Source of the DNA: Labrenzia sp. 011
GTDB lineage: Bacteria; Pseudomonadota; Alphaproteobacteria; Rhizobiales; Stappiaceae
Assembly: GCF_003075075.1 (NCBI RefSeq)
Contig: NZ_QCYM01000001.1
Coordinates: 124,001 to 188,000 of the forward strand
Reading direction: 5' to 3'
DNA: 64,000 bases
A model generated the notes under the pieces. The model saw only the letters and a program-made list of their open reading frames with translations, was not told where the DNA came from and searched no databases. Below are positions 8,375-18,600 of this stretch, piece by piece (position 1 is the stretch's first letter; the number at the start of each line of letters is the position of its first letter). Position numbers and translations under genes: made by a program.

Positions 8375-9895
8375 ATGAACAAGCAGACACTGATCCGGGG
8401 ATTGATCATAGCGGTGCCGGCCGCGGCAGTGGCGATTACGGCATATATCTATAACGAGACCGGGCATCTGCCGTTCCAGAAACCCGCGGAGACCGTTTCC
8501 GCGCCTGCCGGAACCGGTGCTTCCGAGCGGGATCAGGCCGCCGTCGAGGACACGCAGTCCCCCGCAGATCAGGTCGCGGAGACAACCTCGGCGGAACCGG
8601 ACGGGCAGGCTGCCGACACGGCCGCCCTGAAAGGGCCGAGCTTCGATGTGGTCGGTGTCGAACCCACCGGCGAGACCGTCGTGGCCGGACGCTCCGTCGC
8701 TGGCGCGATCGTCGCCCTGACCGCCAATGGAGAGGTGGTCGGCAAGAGCATCGCCAACCAAGCGGGAGAATGGACCATCATTCTCGACGAACCGCTGAAA
8801 CCCGGTGACTATGACGTCGGACTGGAAGTCCATGACGAAAAGGGCGTTACGCTCTCGCAATCCGAGCAGCGTGTGGCGGTGTCCGTTCCGGAAGGCGGAA
8901 ACGAGCAGCCTCTTGTTGTCCTCAATTCGCCGGAAGGCCCGTCCGACATCCTGCAGAAACCGGATGCCGGACAGGATGTGGCCCGGGCCGGGGACGCTCC
9001 CGACGCGGAAGATCCGGCTGCCGCAAAAGATGAAACTGCAAAGGAAGAGAGCGTGGCCGTGGCCCCGGCAGAGCCGGAAACAGCGGGAGCAGACGGCTCC
9101 GAGTCCGTGATCGCCTCCTCCGGGACTGCCGCCGGAGAAACGGAACCCGCAGCAGATGGCAAGGCGGGGGCCGGGACGAAGCCAGCCGCGCAGACTTCTG
9201 CCGATGCGCCGCAGCAGGTGGCAGCGGCTCCTGAGACCACGGATGCGCCGGCCGCTTCCAAGAGCGCACTTGAGACCGCCGGCAGCAACGCCGTCCAGGC
9301 CCCTGCAGCAGGCGCGGAAGCGGGATCAGCCGGCAATACCGGTCCGGCGGCGCCGACCGTGACGGTCGAAGCGGTCGAATCGGAAAAGGACAAGGTTTAC
9401 GTCGCCGGCACGGGTGAGCCCGGATCCTCCGTTCGCGTCTATGTGGGCGAGGATTTTCAGGGAGAGGCGAAGGTCGATTCCGGCGGCAAGTGGCTTGTGC
9501 AGGGCACGAAGAACGTTGCCGAAGGCAATGTGGAGGTGCGTGCGGACCTGATCGCCGAGGACGGCAACTCTGTGGATGCACGCGCCGCCGTGACCTTTGA
9601 AAAGGAACAGGACAAACAGATCGTCCTGACCAAGGTTGTTGCGACCGGTGCCAGCGGTGCCGGCGAAGGGCAGGGGGCCGAGGTTCGCAAGTCCCTGCCG
9701 GTGGTCATCATCCGCAAGGGCGACAATCTGTGGCGGATTTCCCGCCGTCTTTATGGCGACGGCGTTCGCTACACCACCATTTACCAGGCCAACCAGGACC
9801 AGATCCGCAATCCGGACCTCATTTATCCCGGACAGGTCTTCCTGACGCCTGAAGGTGACCTGAACTGGCCGCAGGCACCGGCCGACAACGGCTGA
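8375..9895 (+). CDS. Membrane-anchored LysM protein with Ig-like domains
   Basis: A 506-residue protein starting MNKQTLIRGLIIAVPAAAVAITA, a single N-terminal membrane anchor or uncleaved signal. An Ig-like domain (about residues 90-175, FDVVGVEPTGETVVAG) is followed by a long, low-complexity linker rich in Ala, Glu, Pro and Thr (about 180-325). A second Ig-like domain follows (TVTVEAVESEKDKVYVAGTG), and a C-terminal LysM domain near residues 444-495 (IRKGDNLWRISRRLYGDG). The layout fits an envelope protein that spans the periplasm and binds peptidoglycan. A strong hairpin terminator follows at 9923, so it is probably transcribed alone. Related proteins are usually annotated only as LysM-containing. 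Confidence 0.88.
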   Translation: MNKQTLIRGLIIAVPAAAVAITAYIYNETGHLPFQKPAETVSAPAGTGASERDQAAVEDTQSPADQVAETTSAEPDGQAADTAALKGPSFDVVGVEPTGETVVAGRSVAGAIVALTANGEVVGKSIANQAGEWTIILDEPLKPGDYDVGLEVHDEKGVTLSQSEQRVAVSVPEGGNEQPLVVLNSPEGPSDILQKPDAGQDVARAGDAPDAEDPAAAKDETAKEESVAVAPAEPETAGADGSESVIASSGTAAGETEPAADGKAGAGTKPAAQTSADAPQQVAAAPETTDAPAASKSALETAGSNAVQAPAAGAEAGSAGNTGPAAPTVTVEAVESEKDKVYVAGTGEPGSSVRVYVGEDFQGEAKVDSGGKWLVQGTKNVAEGNVEVRADLIAEDGNSVDARAAVTFEKEQDKQIVLTKVVATGASGAGEGQGAEVRKSLPVVIIRKGDNLWRISRRLYGDGVRYTTIYQANQDQIRNPDLIYPGQVFLTPEGDLNWPQAPADNG

Positions 9896-9922
9896 CGCCG
9901 GGCCGGAACGCTCCCTACAAGG

Positions 9923-9956
9923 GACGGGATGCCGCAGCCGGCGTCCCGTCTTTTTT
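9923..9956 (+). terminator. Rho-independent terminator after the LysM gene
   Basis: GACGGGA-GCC pairs with GGC-GTCCCGTC around a short loop, and is followed by six T residues at 9951-9956. It lies 27 bases after the LysM stop codon. Confidence 0.85.
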
Positions 9957-10122
9957 GTCGGCCCCCTTGTTTTCAGGGCGATCCATCGCATATCACCGAT
10001 AAGACAATTCGGGTTTCCTGTCCGCGCCTTGCGGACGGCGGGATGCCCTGTCCGACCCTGACAACCTGTCGACCGATGCCCTGTGTGCCCGGAAAACAGG
10101 AGAGCTTCGCGGGAGCCGAGAA

Positions 10123-10512
10123 ATGAGCGGGACGGGATTGCCGTCGGAAAACGGATGCGCGGCGTCGAAGGAGCAAATGTCGAATTGCGAGGAGCTCGCC
10201 GCCATCTTCCGTGCGCTGGGCCATCCGGCGCGTCTTGCGATCGTCAGACAGCTTGCCCGGCAGGCCGGTGCCTGTTGCGGGGAGATCGTCAATCACCTGC
10301 CGCTGGCCCAGTCGACCGTTTCCCAGCACCTGCAGGTGCTCAAGGATGCAGGTCTTCTGTCCTGCGACACCCGTGGGCGCAATTGCCACTACCTGCTGAA
10401 CCGGGAAAAGCTGCGTCAGGCGGAGCAAAGCGCCAACGAGTTCTGGGCCCGTCTCGATACAGATGACCCTTCCGGTCCTCCGGGGGAACAACCGGCTCTC
10501 AACAGCGAATAA
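10123..10512 (+). CDS. ArsR/SmtB-family transcriptional regulator
   Basis: A 129-residue winged-helix repressor. The helix-turn-helix is LAQSTVSQHLQVLKDAGL, after the typical ALGHPARLAIVRQL opening. Cysteines at MSNCEE, GACCGEIV, LLSCD and RNCHYLL could bind a soft metal or act as a thiol switch, but the CVC motif of the classic arsenic sensor is absent, so the ligand is open. The Atm1-type ABC exporter starts 40 bases after its stop, so the regulator probably controls that transporter and itself. Confidence 0.88.
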   Translation: MSGTGLPSENGCAASKEQMSNCEELAAIFRALGHPARLAIVRQLARQAGACCGEIVNHLPLAQSTVSQHLQVLKDAGLLSCDTRGRNCHYLLNREKLRQAEQSANEFWARLDTDDPSGPPGEQPALNSE

Positions 10513-10552
10513 CGATGAAATACAGGCTGCTGCGGCAGTCCGGAGAATTCTT

Positions 10553-12511
10553 GTGACAGACCCATCAGCCACCTCGCCGCGAAAGCCAACTGACGCGGCA
10601 ACAGGCAGCCAACCCCGACAGGCTTCGATCAAGGCGGTCAGCGCCGACGAAGGCAGCACGCTGACAACGCTTACCAATCTGTGGCCCTATATCTGGCCCT
10701 CGGAACGTCCCGATCTGAAGAAACGGGTTCTGCTGGCCATCTTCGCGCTGGTGATCGCGAAATTCGTCACCGTGCTCTCGCCGTATTTCTTCGCCTGGGC
10801 GACCGATGCGCTGACGGGAGAAGGAACGCCGGATCTGCCGGCCTTCCTCGTTGCACCGGTCATGCTTGTCCTGGCCTATAATGCCGCCCGGGTGCTCGCG
10901 GTGGCTTTCAACCAGCTGCGAGACGCGCTGTTTGCCCGGGTCGGGCAGCACGCCGTGCGTCAGCTCGCCTTCCTGACCTTTCGGCACCTGCACGAACTGT
11001 CCCTGCGCTTTCACCTTGCCAGGCGGACAGGGGGGCTCAGCCGGGTCATCGAGCGTGGCGTCAAGGGCATCGAATCCATCGTCCGCTTCACGATCCTGAA
11101 CGGCATTCCGACGATTCTGGAATTCGCCCTCATGGCTGCGGTGATCTGGTACCAGTTCGGCTTCTTCTACGTCGTCATCGTTGCGGTAATGATCGTTGCC
11201 TATGTCTGGTTCACGATCAAATGTTCGAACTGGCGGATCGAAATCCGGCGCGAGATGAACGACAGCGACACCGATGCCAACTCCAAGGCCATCGACAGCC
11301 TGCTGAATTTCGAGACCGTCAAATATTTCGGCAACGAGAAGATGGAGGCCGAGCGTTTCGATGCCTCCATGGCGAAATACGAAAGCGCGGCGACCAAGAC
11401 CTGGACCTCCCTGGCCTGGCTCAACCTCGGTCAGTCGGTGATCCTCGGCTTCGGCATGGCCGCCTGCATGGGGCTGTCGGCATTGGCCGTACTGGCCGGA
11501 GAGCAGGATATCGGCGACTTCGTGCTGATCAACGCGCTGCTGATGCAGATTTCCATTCCGCTGAATTTCATTGGCTTCCTCTACCGGGAAATCCGCCAGG
11601 GGCTCGCGGACATGGAATCCATGTTCGATCTTCTGCTGGTGCCCACGGAAATCCGTGACAAGCCGGACGCAAAGCCGCTCAGGACCGTGGAAGGCACGAT
11701 CACCTTCAGGAATGTCCGCTTTCACTACGATCCCGACCGGCCGATCCTCAAGGGGATCGACTTCGAAGTGCCTGCCGGCAGGACCATCGCCATTGTCGGA
11801 CCTTCCGGCGCGGGCAAGTCGACCATCTCGCGTCTCCTGTTCCGCTTCTATGACGTGACTGGGGGATCGGTGGAGATCGACGGGCAGGATGTGCGCGACG
11901 TCACGCAGGAGAGCGTGCGCCACGCCATCGGCATGGTGCCGCAGGACACGGTGCTCTTCAACGACACCATTGCCTACAACATCCGCTATGGCCGCCCGGA
12001 TGCAAGCGACGAGGAGGTCCGCGATGCGGCCCGCATGGCGCAGATCCATGACTTCATCGAAAAGCTGCCCAAGGGGTATGAGTCGGAAGTGGGGGAACGC
12101 GGCCTGAAACTGTCCGGCGGAGAGAAACAGCGGGTGGCGATTGCCCGTACGATCCTGAAATCGCCGCCGATCCTGATTCTCGACGAGGCCACATCCGCGC
12201 TCGATACCCATACGGAGCGGGAAATCCAGTCCGCCCTCGACGAGGTTTCCCAGAACCGCACGACACTGGTCATTGCCCACCGGTTGTCGACGGTTGTCAA
12301 TGCGGACCAGATCATCGTGCTGGAAGCCGGCGAGATCGCCGAGCGGGGAACCCATACGGAACTGCTGGACAGCGGCGGTCTTTATGCATCCATGTGGGCA
12401 CGCCAGCGCGAGGCGGACGAAGCCGAGGAACGTCTGCGGGCAGCGCGCGAAAACGACGAACTCGGGGTCGTCACCCGTGGCCAGCCGGCGGACTATCTCC
12501 CGGCGAAATAG
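10553..12511 (+). CDS. Atm1/HMT1-type ABC exporter, fused membrane and ATPase domains
   Basis: Inner-membrane half-size ABC exporter of the ATM family, which in studied members exports glutathione-linked sulfur or heavy-metal conjugates. I start it at a GTG (10553) with GGAG eight bases upstream. A longer reading from 10463 would overlap the ArsR gene by 50 bases. The 652-residue protein has a six-helix domain, ending near residue 370 with the FLYREIRQGLADMESMF segment characteristic of Atm1. Its ATPase has Walker A GPSGAGKST, the LSGGEKQRVAIAR signature, Walker B ILILDEATSALD and H-loop IAHRLST. The adjacent ArsR gene suggests metal-responsive expression. Confidence 0.92.
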   Translation: MTDPSATSPRKPTDAATGSQPRQASIKAVSADEGSTLTTLTNLWPYIWPSERPDLKKRVLLAIFALVIAKFVTVLSPYFFAWATDALTGEGTPDLPAFLVAPVMLVLAYNAARVLAVAFNQLRDALFARVGQHAVRQLAFLTFRHLHELSLRFHLARRTGGLSRVIERGVKGIESIVRFTILNGIPTILEFALMAAVIWYQFGFFYVVIVAVMIVAYVWFTIKCSNWRIEIRREMNDSDTDANSKAIDSLLNFETVKYFGNEKMEAERFDASMAKYESAATKTWTSLAWLNLGQSVILGFGMAACMGLSALAVLAGEQDIGDFVLINALLMQISIPLNFIGFLYREIRQGLADMESMFDLLLVPTEIRDKPDAKPLRTVEGTITFRNVRFHYDPDRPILKGIDFEVPAGRTIAIVGPSGAGKSTISRLLFRFYDVTGGSVEIDGQDVRDVTQESVRHAIGMVPQDTVLFNDTIAYNIRYGRPDASDEEVRDAARMAQIHDFIEKLPKGYESEVGERGLKLSGGEKQRVAIARTILKSPPILILDEATSALDTHTEREIQSALDEVSQNRTTLVIAHRLSTVVNADQIIVLEAGEIAERGTHTELLDSGGLYASMWARQREADEAEERLRAARENDELGVVTRGQPADYLPAK

Positions 12512-12855
12512 GAGCCGGGAGTGGACAGGATGTCATCGCGCGGCGTTCAGGCCGCGCGATCCGTCTCTTGGCCGGTTCATCCCGCCGCAACACACCACTT
12601 TCGTCGGTTTCCCGGTCTCCGGACCTGGCCGTCCGGACTGTCGGGAAAGCGATGACAGGCCGTCAGCGACCGCGGTCGCGCGCAAGGCGCGGCGAAAAGC
12701 ACTTGAAATGCCGCAAACCCTGTTCTCTTCCGTTGCAAAAGCCTCTAGAAGCGGAGGGAAGAAAAGACGCAACAGGTGCATATCATCTGCCGGTTCCTCC
12801 GGCGAGGCGATCAACGCAGGACGCTGCTGACCTGTTCTGAACCCGGAAAGTTAGA
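12512..12855. other. 344-base intergenic region between the ABC exporter gene and psd
   Basis: It holds a perfect hairpin at 12536-12559 (TCGCGCGGC / GCCGCGCGA, six-base loop) 25 bases after the exporter stop. The hairpin has no T run, so it is a weak or Rho-aided terminator at best. Short open frames on both strands lack ribosome sites and family character. The last 100 bases probably contain the psd promoter, but I see no convincing -35/-10 pair. Confidence 0.5.
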
Positions 12856-13560
12856 ATGTCGATTGTAGATTCCGTCAGCAAGGCCATGGTGCCGATCCAC
12901 AGGGAAGGCTGGCCTTTCATCGCGATTGCCCTGGTTGCGACGCTGGTCATCGGCTGGTTCATCGATCCCCTGTTCTGGATCGGGCTCTTTCTCACCGGGT
13001 GGGTGTGCTACTTCTTCCGCGATCCCAAGCGGGTCACGCCGGTGGGCGACAGCCTGGTGATTTCCCCGGCCGACGGCGTCGTCAGCCATGTGGGCCTGTC
13101 CCGGCCGCCGGCGGAGCTGGAACTGGGCAGCGAACCCCTGATGCGGGTGTCGATCTTCATGAATGTCTTCAACTGCCATGTGAACCGTGCTCCCTTCGGC
13201 GGCAGGATCACACGTGTCGCCTATCGTGCCGGCAAGTTCCTGAACGCGGATCTGGACAAGGCAAGCGAGGACAATGAGCGCAACGGTCTGGTGATCGAGG
13301 CGGGGGACACGCAAATCGGCGTCGTCCAGATCGCCGGCCTCGTCGCGCGGCGGATCGTCTGTTTCGTGCGCGAAGGAGAAACGATCTCGGCCGGTGACCG
13401 GTTCGGTCTTATCCGCTTCGGCTCCAGGCTCGATGTCTATTTCCCGGTGGGAACGGTGCCGAAAGTCGCCTTCGGCCAGACGATGATCGCAGGGGAAACC
13501 ATCCTGGCCGATCTGGCACTGCCGCAGGCTGCCTCCCAGCCTCTGACGCGTGTGAGCTGA
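12856..13560 (+). CDS. psd: Phosphatidylserine decarboxylase, short type
   Basis: Membrane enzyme that converts phosphatidylserine to phosphatidylethanolamine using a self-made pyruvoyl group. The 234-residue protein is the short form seen in alphaproteobacteria. It has an N-terminal hydrophobic hairpin ([20 protein letters not shown]), then FFRDPKR, the SPADGVV segment, [13 protein letters not shown], and the RFGSRLD site near the C-terminus, where cleavage before Ser makes the small pyruvoyl subunit. pssA follows eight bases later and makes its substrate, so the two are almost surely co-transcribed. Confidence 0.95.
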   Translation: MSIVDSVSKAMVPIHREGWPFIAIALVATLVIGWFIDPLFWIGLFLTGWVCYFFRDPKRVTPVGDSLVISPADGVVSHVGLSRPPAELELGSEPLMRVSIFMNVFNCHVNRAPFGGRITRVAYRAGKFLNADLDKASEDNERNGLVIEAGDTQIGVVQIAGLVARRIVCFVREGETISAGDRFGLIRFGSRLDVYFPVGTVPKVAFGQTMIAGETILADLALPQAASQPLTRVS

Positions 13561-13568
13561 GGTCGACG

Positions 13569-14441
13569 GTGGTTGAGTCCCATGACCCCAAGCCGGGCGG
13601 GCACCGGAGGCAGCCAAGGTTCCGCCGCGTTCCCCTGCGCCTGATCGTCCCGAATCTGGTCACGCTGCTGGCCTTGTGTTCCGGCCTGACGGCCGTGCGC
13701 ATGGCCTATGAGGGCGTCTGGGATTTCGCCGTGGGCGCCATCCTTCTTGCGGCGGTTCTCGACGGTGTCGACGGCCGGGTCGCGCGCTACATGAAAGGCA
13801 CGTCCCGCTTCGGGGCGGAACTGGATTCGCTCGCCGATTTCGTCAACTTCGGCGTCACGCCGGCCCTGATGCTGTATCTCTGGATCCTGAAGGAGGCCGG
13901 GTCGATCGGCTGGATTGCGGCGCTGATCTTCGCCATTTCCGCGGCCCTTCGCCTTGCCCGCTTCAATGTGGCCCTGGATGATCCGCAAAAGCCGGCCTGG
14001 ACACATCGTTTCTTTACCGGCGTTCCGGCACCGGCGGGCGCCTTGACGGTGCTGCTGCCGCTTTATCTGGATTTTCTCGGGCTGTTTCCGCACTGGTTTG
14101 CCGACGAGGCCTTCGTGGCGGCCTATACGATCCTCATCGCCTTCCTGCTGATCAGCCGTCTGCCGACCTTTTCCGGAAAGTCATTCGGCACCCGGGTCCG
14201 GCGGGACTACGTGCTGCCTCTTTTCGTCGTCGCCGTGCTGATCGTGGCGCTTGTCGTCAGTTATCCGTTCCGGATGCTGGCCGGCGGCTCGGTGCTGTAT
14301 CTGCTGAGCATTCCGTTTTCCTGGCGCGAACACCGCAAGCTGGTCCTGGCCGATGCATCGCTTGCCCTGGATGACGATGGCGACGAATGCGACACCGATC
14401 TCGACAATCTCGGCGATCGGGACAAGGACCACGGCGGCTAG
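13569..14441 (+). CDS. pssA: CDP-diacylglycerol-serine O-phosphatidyltransferase
   Basis: Integral membrane enzyme that makes phosphatidylserine from CDP-diacylglycerol and serine, feeding Psd. It uses a GTG start eight bases after psd, with GAGG upstream. The CDP-alcohol phosphotransferase signature appears as DGVDGRVAR...GAELDSLAD at about residues 58-85, with all expected Asp residues. Six or more membrane helices follow. The 290-residue protein ends in an acidic cytosolic tail (DDDGDECDTDLDNLGDRD), longer than the minimal enzyme. It converges with the MarR-GNAT gene. Confidence 0.94.
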   Translation: MVESHDPKPGGHRRQPRFRRVPLRLIVPNLVTLLALCSGLTAVRMAYEGVWDFAVGAILLAAVLDGVDGRVARYMKGTSRFGAELDSLADFVNFGVTPALMLYLWILKEAGSIGWIAALIFAISAALRLARFNVALDDPQKPAWTHRFFTGVPAPAGALTVLLPLYLDFLGLFPHWFADEAFVAAYTILIAFLLISRLPTFSGKSFGTRVRRDYVLPLFVVAVLIVALVVSYPFRMLAGGSVLYLLSIPFSWREHRKLVLADASLALDDDGDECDTDLDNLGDRDKDHGG

Positions 14442-14507
14442 GCCGGTATTCAAGTTGCCCGGCACCGGGGTGCCCTTCTTTGGAAGCTCCTCTCCGGAGG
14501 AGGAAGG

Positions 14508-15461
14508 TCACGTCGGCCGTTTGCGGATGAATTTCTGTTCGGTGACCGCCTTGCCCCATTGGTCGCCGACATATTCGTCCGCCAGTTCGAAGCCGCTTCT
14601 TTCGTAGAGGGCGCGGGCCGTATCCAGGCCCTTCAGGGTCCAGAGATGAATCTCGTCGAACCCGAGCCTGTCGCAGTGGGAAAGGGCCTTGCGAAGGAGC
14701 GCCTTGCCGAGCCCTTTTCCGCGCAGACGTTCGGACAGGATGAACCAGCGCAGATGGGCCGTATTGCCACCCAGATCCTCGCCATCGATGGTGATCGAAC
14801 CGATCACCTGACCGTCCTCGACCACGCTCCAGCTGTTGTTCGCGGGATTGCCGATCCGTCGCATGAAGTCACCCATTGCCCTTGAGACCACGCTTTCGAA
14901 GGCCGGTCCCGTTCCGACAATCCCTCCGTGGGTACGGGCATGCATGGCGGCGACATCGCCGATCATGCCGGTCTGATAACCTTCCACGATCTCGAAAGCG
15001 GATCGTGGTGCTTGCGGCGCTTCTTCTGGAGATGACAGCGCCTCGGCATAGGCGGCGAGGCTCCCGGCAACGGTTGCCGCCGATATGCCCTTTACCCTCG
15101 ACAGCGCGCCGCGGGTCATCTGTTCACCGAAGCGGTCGATGGCCCGGAAGGTCTCCTGACCAGCCGCCGTCAGGCTCAGGCCGAAGGCCCGGCGATCGGT
15201 CTGGGACCGGGCCAGTTCGATTTCGCCTCGTTTTTCAAGGGTTTTCAGCAAGCGGCTGACAGTGGATTTCTCCAGTTTCAGCCGCACGGCGAGGTCCCTG
15301 GCCGTCAGGCCGGGGTGAAGCCCGATCTCCATGATCGCATGGACACCCGAGCCGGACAAATCCGTCCCGGCAATGGTCTTGTCGAGAAAACCGAATTCCC
15401 GGACCAGTTTCCGGGACGCGGCGCGGATGTCCTTCACAAGGGCGGGAGAGGGGTCTGACAT
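14508..15461 (-). CDS. MarR-family regulator fused to a GNAT acetyltransferase
   Basis: A 317-residue two-domain protein. Residues 1-150 form a MarR winged helix (TARDLAVRLKLEKSTVSRLL, then a KRGEIELARSQTDRRAFGLSLT wing). Residues 160-317 form a GNAT domain with the acetyl-CoA loop RLRGKGLGKALL and a C-terminal GLDTARALYERSGF strand. The ATG at 15461 is preferred to an upstream TTG at 15491, because that would lie inside the operator palindrome. Such fusions are known in actinobacteria and proteobacteria, but the acetylated substrate is unknown. A perfect inverted repeat 11 bases upstream indicates self-repression. Confidence 0.85.
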   Translation of the reverse strand: MSDPSPALVKDIRAASRKLVREFGFLDKTIAGTDLSGSGVHAIMEIGLHPGLTARDLAVRLKLEKSTVSRLLKTLEKRGEIELARSQTDRRAFGLSLTAAGQETFRAIDRFGEQMTRGALSRVKGISAATVAGSLAAYAEALSSPEEAPQAPRSAFEIVEGYQTGMIGDVAAMHARTHGGIVGTGPAFESVVSRAMGDFMRRIGNPANNSWSVVEDGQVIGSITIDGEDLGGNTAHLRWFILSERLRGKGLGKALLRKALSHCDRLGFDEIHLWTLKGLDTARALYERSGFELADEYVGDQWGKAVTEQKFIRKRPT

Positions 15462-15471
15462 CTTTGAAATC

Positions 15472-15498
15472 CATATAGTTGTATAGAGCAACTATATG
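15472..15498. promoter_or_regulatory. Probable MarR-type operator of the MarR-GNAT gene
   Basis: Perfect 10-base inverted arms, CATATAGTTG (15472-15481) and CAACTATATG (15489-15498), separated by seven bases. It lies 10 bases upstream of the ATG at 15461 on the minus strand, where a repressor would block transcription. The size and AT-rich dyad are typical of MarR sites. Confidence 0.65.
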
Positions 15499-15608
15499 GC
15501 TGGCGGACCCTGTCTGCAAGGGTGGCCCATGCCGCACCGTTGGCGTGCGGAACGGGCCTTGCAATCGTGGTCGCCGGAGACCGGCAGACCTTCCGGTCCG
15601 CCAAGGCC

Positions 15609-18600
15609 TTACTCGGCGGCGTGCGGCAGGTCCTGCTGCGGGGAAGCTTCGGACGGTTTCTGTTTCGGCAGGGTGACCACCGTGGCCGCGACCCTGTCCT
15701 GATCCGGTTCATCTGTCCCGGCCGGGCGGTCATTCGATGCCGTCACGACGGCAGGACCGGACCGGAAACGGGCCACGATTTTCCAGAAGGTCGCCGACCA
15801 TACACTCGGCACCGCAATCATGACCGGGATCATCAGCAGCGTCAGCAGGGTGGAGAAGGCCAGGCCCGAGATCACCGCCGTTGCCAGCTGCACCCACCAG
15901 ACCGCGGTAATGCTGCCGTAGGAAATCACATGATTGAAGAAATCGAAGTTGACCATCGTGGCCATCGGAATGAGGCCGGCGATGGTGGTGATCGTGGTCA
16001 GCAGGATCGGGCGGATTCGCTGGGCGGAGGTTTTCAGGATTGCGTCCAGAGGAGGCAGCCCGTCTTCAAGGAAGCGGTTGTAGGTATCGATCAGCACGAT
16101 GGCATTGTTCACCACGATCCCGGCGAGCGCGACCACCCCGGTCCCGGTCATGATGATCGAGAACGGCTGGTTGGTGATGAGCATGCCCAGCAGCACCCCG
16201 AAGCCCGAAAGGACCACGGTCGAGAGTGTCAGGAAGGTCTGGTAGAAGGAATTGAACTGGGTCAGCAGGATCAGGAACATCAGGAAGAGCGAGGCAAACA
16301 TCGCCTTCATCAGGAATTCACCCGACTCCTGCTGATCCTCGTCCGCGCCGCGGAACTTCAGATAGACATTGTCCGGCCATTCCTGGCCGTCCAGCCAGGT
16401 CTGCAGGGCGGCAACCTGTTCCGTCGGATTGGAGCCTGAGTCCGGATCGACTGTCGCTTTCACCATCATCGAATAGAGACCGTCGCGTCGGACGATTTCC
16501 GACACTTTCGCCGCGGGTACACGGCTGACGAAATTGGCCATCGGCACCAGTCCGAGGCTGGTCTGCAGGCGTAACTGGTCGAAGCGGCCGATGCTGCGTT
16601 CGTTTTCCGGCAGGCGCACGCGGATGTCCACCTCGTCCTCGCTGTCGCCGGGACGGTAGGTGCCGATCAGAACGCCGTTGGTGACAAGCTGGACCATGTT
16701 GCCGACAGAGGCGATATGGGCCTGATAGCGGCCGGCCTGTTCCCGGTCGATGGAAATCTGCCATTCGATGCCGGGCAGGGGCCGGTCGTCCTCCTGGTCC
16801 ATCAGCGTTTCTTCGCCGTTGATGTGCTCCCGGATCCTGGCAACCGCCGCGACCATGTCGTCATAGTCGGTCGACTTGACTTCAAGCTGGACATCCTTGC
16901 CGGTGGGCGGACCTCCCTCGATCTTGCGGGTTTCCACCTTGATGCCGGGAATGTCGGCCGTCTGTGCGCGGATATCGGCGAAGATTTCCTTCGCCACGCG
17001 CCGGCAGCAGAAATCGGCAAGTTCGATGTTGATTTCGCCCATGACGTCGGCAGGCTTGTCCTGAACATCGCCGACCGACGGCCCGCCGGAAGAGCCGCCC
17101 GGCGTGAAGGCATTGGTGATGACGTTTTCGACACCTTGGATGGACATGATCCGGTCTTCCACCTGGACGACCAGATCCCTGGCTTCCGCCGCCGACATGT
17201 TGCCACGGCCGGACACCAGCACCACGGCCTGTTCCGGCTCCTCGTCGATGAAGAATTGCACACCGGTGGGATTGGCGATGAAGGCGCCGATAATTGCGGC
17301 GCAACTGACGACCAGCACGAGAAGCGCGGCGACGTTTCCGATGGGGCTGCCGGCAAACAGTTTCAGGATGCGGACATAGATGCCGGTGAACCCTCGGACG
17401 TTCTTGACGTCAAAGGCTTCGGACCCTGAAAGCTTGGCGGCTTCAATCCGGTCCAGTTCAGCACGTTTTGCGGCCCGGTCCTGGGACCAGCGCACGAAGG
17501 GGCGCAGGATGCGGTAGGAGAAATAGCCCATCACGGCAAAGGCCAGAAGGCCGAGCACAACTGTCAGGGGCAGGATCAGGTCTGCGGGAACGCGGCCCGT
17601 CAGGACCAGCGGCAAGAAGGGGCCAGCGATCACCGCGAGGTTGGACAGGACCGCAATTGTCAGGGCCAGCAGAACGGTTGCATGGCGGCTCATCCAGTGG
17701 GAGATCTGGGCAAGGATGCCGCCGGTCACGGGCAGGAACACCATCGCCGTGAACAGCGACGCGGTCAGAACGATGATCACCATGATCGGCAGATAGCTCA
17801 TGAACTCGCCGGCGACCCCGGGCCACAGCAGCATCGGCAGGAAGGCCACAAGTGTCGTCGCGGTGGAGGAGACGATCGGCCAGAACATCAGTTTCGCCGC
17901 ACGGATATAGGCCTCCCGGTCCTCCATGCCTTCATGGATCTTCCGGTCCGCATATTCCGTCATGACGATCGCGCCATCGACAAGCAGGCCGACAGTCAGC
18001 ACCAGGCCGAACATGACCATGTTGTTGACCGTCTGGCCGATGCCGCCGAGGATGAGAAAGCCGACCATGAAGGAGGTCGGAATCGCGAGGCCGACGAGCA
18101 GGGCGGAGCGCAGGCCAAGCGCCGCCAGAACCAGGATCATCACCAGGAAGATCGCGGTCAGGATCGAGGACTGCAGCGAGCCAAGCACTTCGAAGATGTT
18201 GTTGGACTGGTCGAGCATCATGTCGACGCGGATCGTCTCCGGCCAGTCCTTCGAGGCGTTTTCGACCACCTCCCGCACAGCGGTGTTGTTTTCGATGATG
18301 TTGGTGCCGATCCGCTTGATCACCTGGAGGGAGATCGCGGGATTGCCGTTGACGCGCGTATAGGCGCTCGCATCCTTGAAGGTGCGCCGGATTTCGGCAA
18401 CGTCGGCCAGGGTGACGACGCCTTCGCCGCTCTGTTTCAGGGGCAGGGAGTAAACGTCCTCGGCGGTTTCCACGAGGCCGGGCACCTTGACGTTGAAACG
18501 GCCCTTGCCGCCGTCGATGAAGCCAGCCGGAACGAGCTGGTTGTTGAGCTGCAGCGTGTTCAGCAGTTCCTGCTGGGTGATCGAATAGGATTCCAGTTTC

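Noticed and set aside
10463-10552. Upstream ATG start for the ABC exporter
   Set aside because: It would overlap the ArsR gene by 50 bases and add 30 residues without homologous character. The GTG at 10553 has a well-spaced GGAG.
12533-12814. 93-codon minus-strand frame between the ABC exporter gene and psd
   Set aside because: No Shine-Dalgarno, no recognisable domain, and it runs across the terminator-like hairpin. Both flanking genes are plus-strand. Treated as chance.
14470-14507. CTCCTC/GAGGAG hairpin between pssA and the MarR-GNAT gene
   Set aside because: Six-base stem without T tract on either strand. Not strong enough to list as a terminator.
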